From the IMG/VR virus record IMGVR_UViG_3300044613_002904, positions 1-29,059 of that record: a DNA stretch of 29,059 nt; one strand, written 5' to 3'. The stretch's first letter is position 1, and each line of letters begins with the position of its first letter. The position numbers and the translations under genes were made by a program. Of the stretch, positions 28,509 to 29,059 are shown one piece after another. A model generated the notes under the pieces. The model made no database searches, was not told where the DNA came from, and worked only from the letters and a program-made list of their open reading frames with translations. This stretch comes from a virus.

Positions 28509-29059
28509 TCACACTATCTGACATCCGCCTGCACTACAAGCATATTCCTTTGCGGATTCAGTATTGTCTTCTGCCTCGTATTTAGACAGATCTTTAAAGT
28601 TAACTTTAACCTTAGGATGTGCTGAATAGGTTGCAGAATCAATCTGCTCAAAGGGTGCCTGAGCATAGGTGTGACTGTCACCACCGGGAAGGAACGAGAT
28701 GCCTGTTGCGACATCAAAGTTTTCCCAGAGCCAGTTACCGACTTCAAGGAATTCAGAGTCCCTGTAGTTAACGGTGATTGATGGCTTGTGATGGCAGAAG
28801 TGCTCTTGATAAGTTTTCCACAGATCAAGATGGTCAAGTGCGCGAAGTTCCTCAGTGGTCATGGTTCCCTTTGGAGCCTTCATCGCAAACGTAAAGACGG
28901 CAGTAGAAGTTGGGTTGATGACATCATCCTCGCACGGGACGCCTTGATCCTTCATTAAATTGTACAGAGGATCTTTCTTGTCCAGACGAATTCTGCGGTA
29001 ATAATAATCCGCATAGCGAGGATGCAGACCCGAGGCAGAGTCCACCAAACACGATGTAG
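28509..29059 (-). CDS. nrdJ: Class II (B12-dependent) ribonucleotide reductase, C-terminal part
   Basis: The reading frame is open to the right edge, so only the last 180 or so residues are present. The segment TSCLVDSASGLHPRYADYYYRRIR, then PSITVNYRDSEF and LPGGDSHTYAQAPFEQI, fits adenosylcobalamin-dependent reductases, which make deoxyribonucleotides from ribonucleotides, and the tail ends CSAGGCQIV, whose cysteines would serve as the redox pair. Class I enzymes are less likely because of this sequence pattern. Marine phages often carry this gene to supply DNA precursors from degraded host RNA. Confidence 0.8.
   Translation of the reverse strand, partial: TSCLVDSASGLHPRYADYYYRRIRLDKKDPLYNLMKDQGVPCEDDVINPTSTAVFTFAMKAPKGTMTTEELRALDHLDLWKTYQEHFCHHKPSITVNYRDSEFLEVGNWLWENFDVATGISFLPGGDSHTYAQAPFEQIDSATYSAHPKVKVNFKDLSKYEAEDNTESAKEYACSAGGCQIV

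Noticed and set aside
1-29059. CRISPR array, insertion sequence, integrase or attachment site
   Set aside because: No regular spacer-repeat pattern, no transposase or integrase motif, and no tRNA-end duplication were seen in the window.

Overview
The window looks like part of the genome of a large, AT-rich, T4-like marine myovirus. The reasons are: many virion-type proteins of the kind found in marine T4-like phages; late promoters matching the T4 consensus TATAAATA; a GroES-like co-chaperonin; a RuvC-like resolvase; a PD-(D/E)XK exonuclease; a B12-type ribonucleotide reductase; several free-standing HNH genes; five tRNA genes; and a tmRNA gene. The tmRNA gene is circularly permuted, with the acceptor half before the coding half. 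That gene order is known from most Alphaproteobacteria, some Betaproteobacteria and some cyanobacteria, so the host (or the gene donor) probably belongs to one of those groups. No host gene, integrase or att site is visible.

Layout. 1-3.2 kb (+): the end of a metallophosphoesterase, four mini membrane proteins, an HNH protein, tRNA-Glu, two small proteins, a SpoU-type methyltransferase running into tRNA-Gln, and GroES. 3.2-9.9 kb (-): a nucleotidyltransferase-like protein, a coiled-coil virion protein, and a 1661-residue RCC1-repeat/heparinase-like protein that is probably a tail depolymerase. 9.9-12.1 kb: short genes on both strands, including two beta-rich virion candidates. 12.2-14.8 kb (+): a small conserved protein, tRNA-Gly, a structured RNA of unknown kind, tRNA-Tyr, a conserved phage protein, the permuted tmRNA with a terminator, then a four-gene operon ending in an RMF-like protein. 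14.8-26.5 kb (-): virion-type genes plus a PD-(D/E)XK nuclease and a NUMOD-like protein. 26.5-29 kb: HNH and zinc-ribbon genes (+), RuvC-like resolvase, a structured intergenic RNA, an HNH gene, tRNA-Asn and the C-terminus of ribonucleotide reductase (-).

Expression logic. Two promoter classes can be read directly. Sigma70-like promoters all have a 16-nt spacer (TTGAC-type -35, TATAMT-type -10) and serve mainly plus-strand small genes and RNA genes. T4-like late cores (NNTAAATA) sit in front of most minus-strand virion genes. In both classes the start codon usually lies at or within a few bases of the predicted transcription start: TAAATA-N5-ATG at six genes, and -10-N6-ATG at three. Two further genes start exactly two bases after a tRNA 3' end. 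Five successive minus-strand genes have their upstream neighbour's stop codon inside the late-promoter core. The phage therefore seems to rely heavily on leaderless or near-leaderless mRNA, and it carries its own ribosome-rescue RNA and an RMF-like protein. Together these suggest unusual control of host translation; that link is inference.
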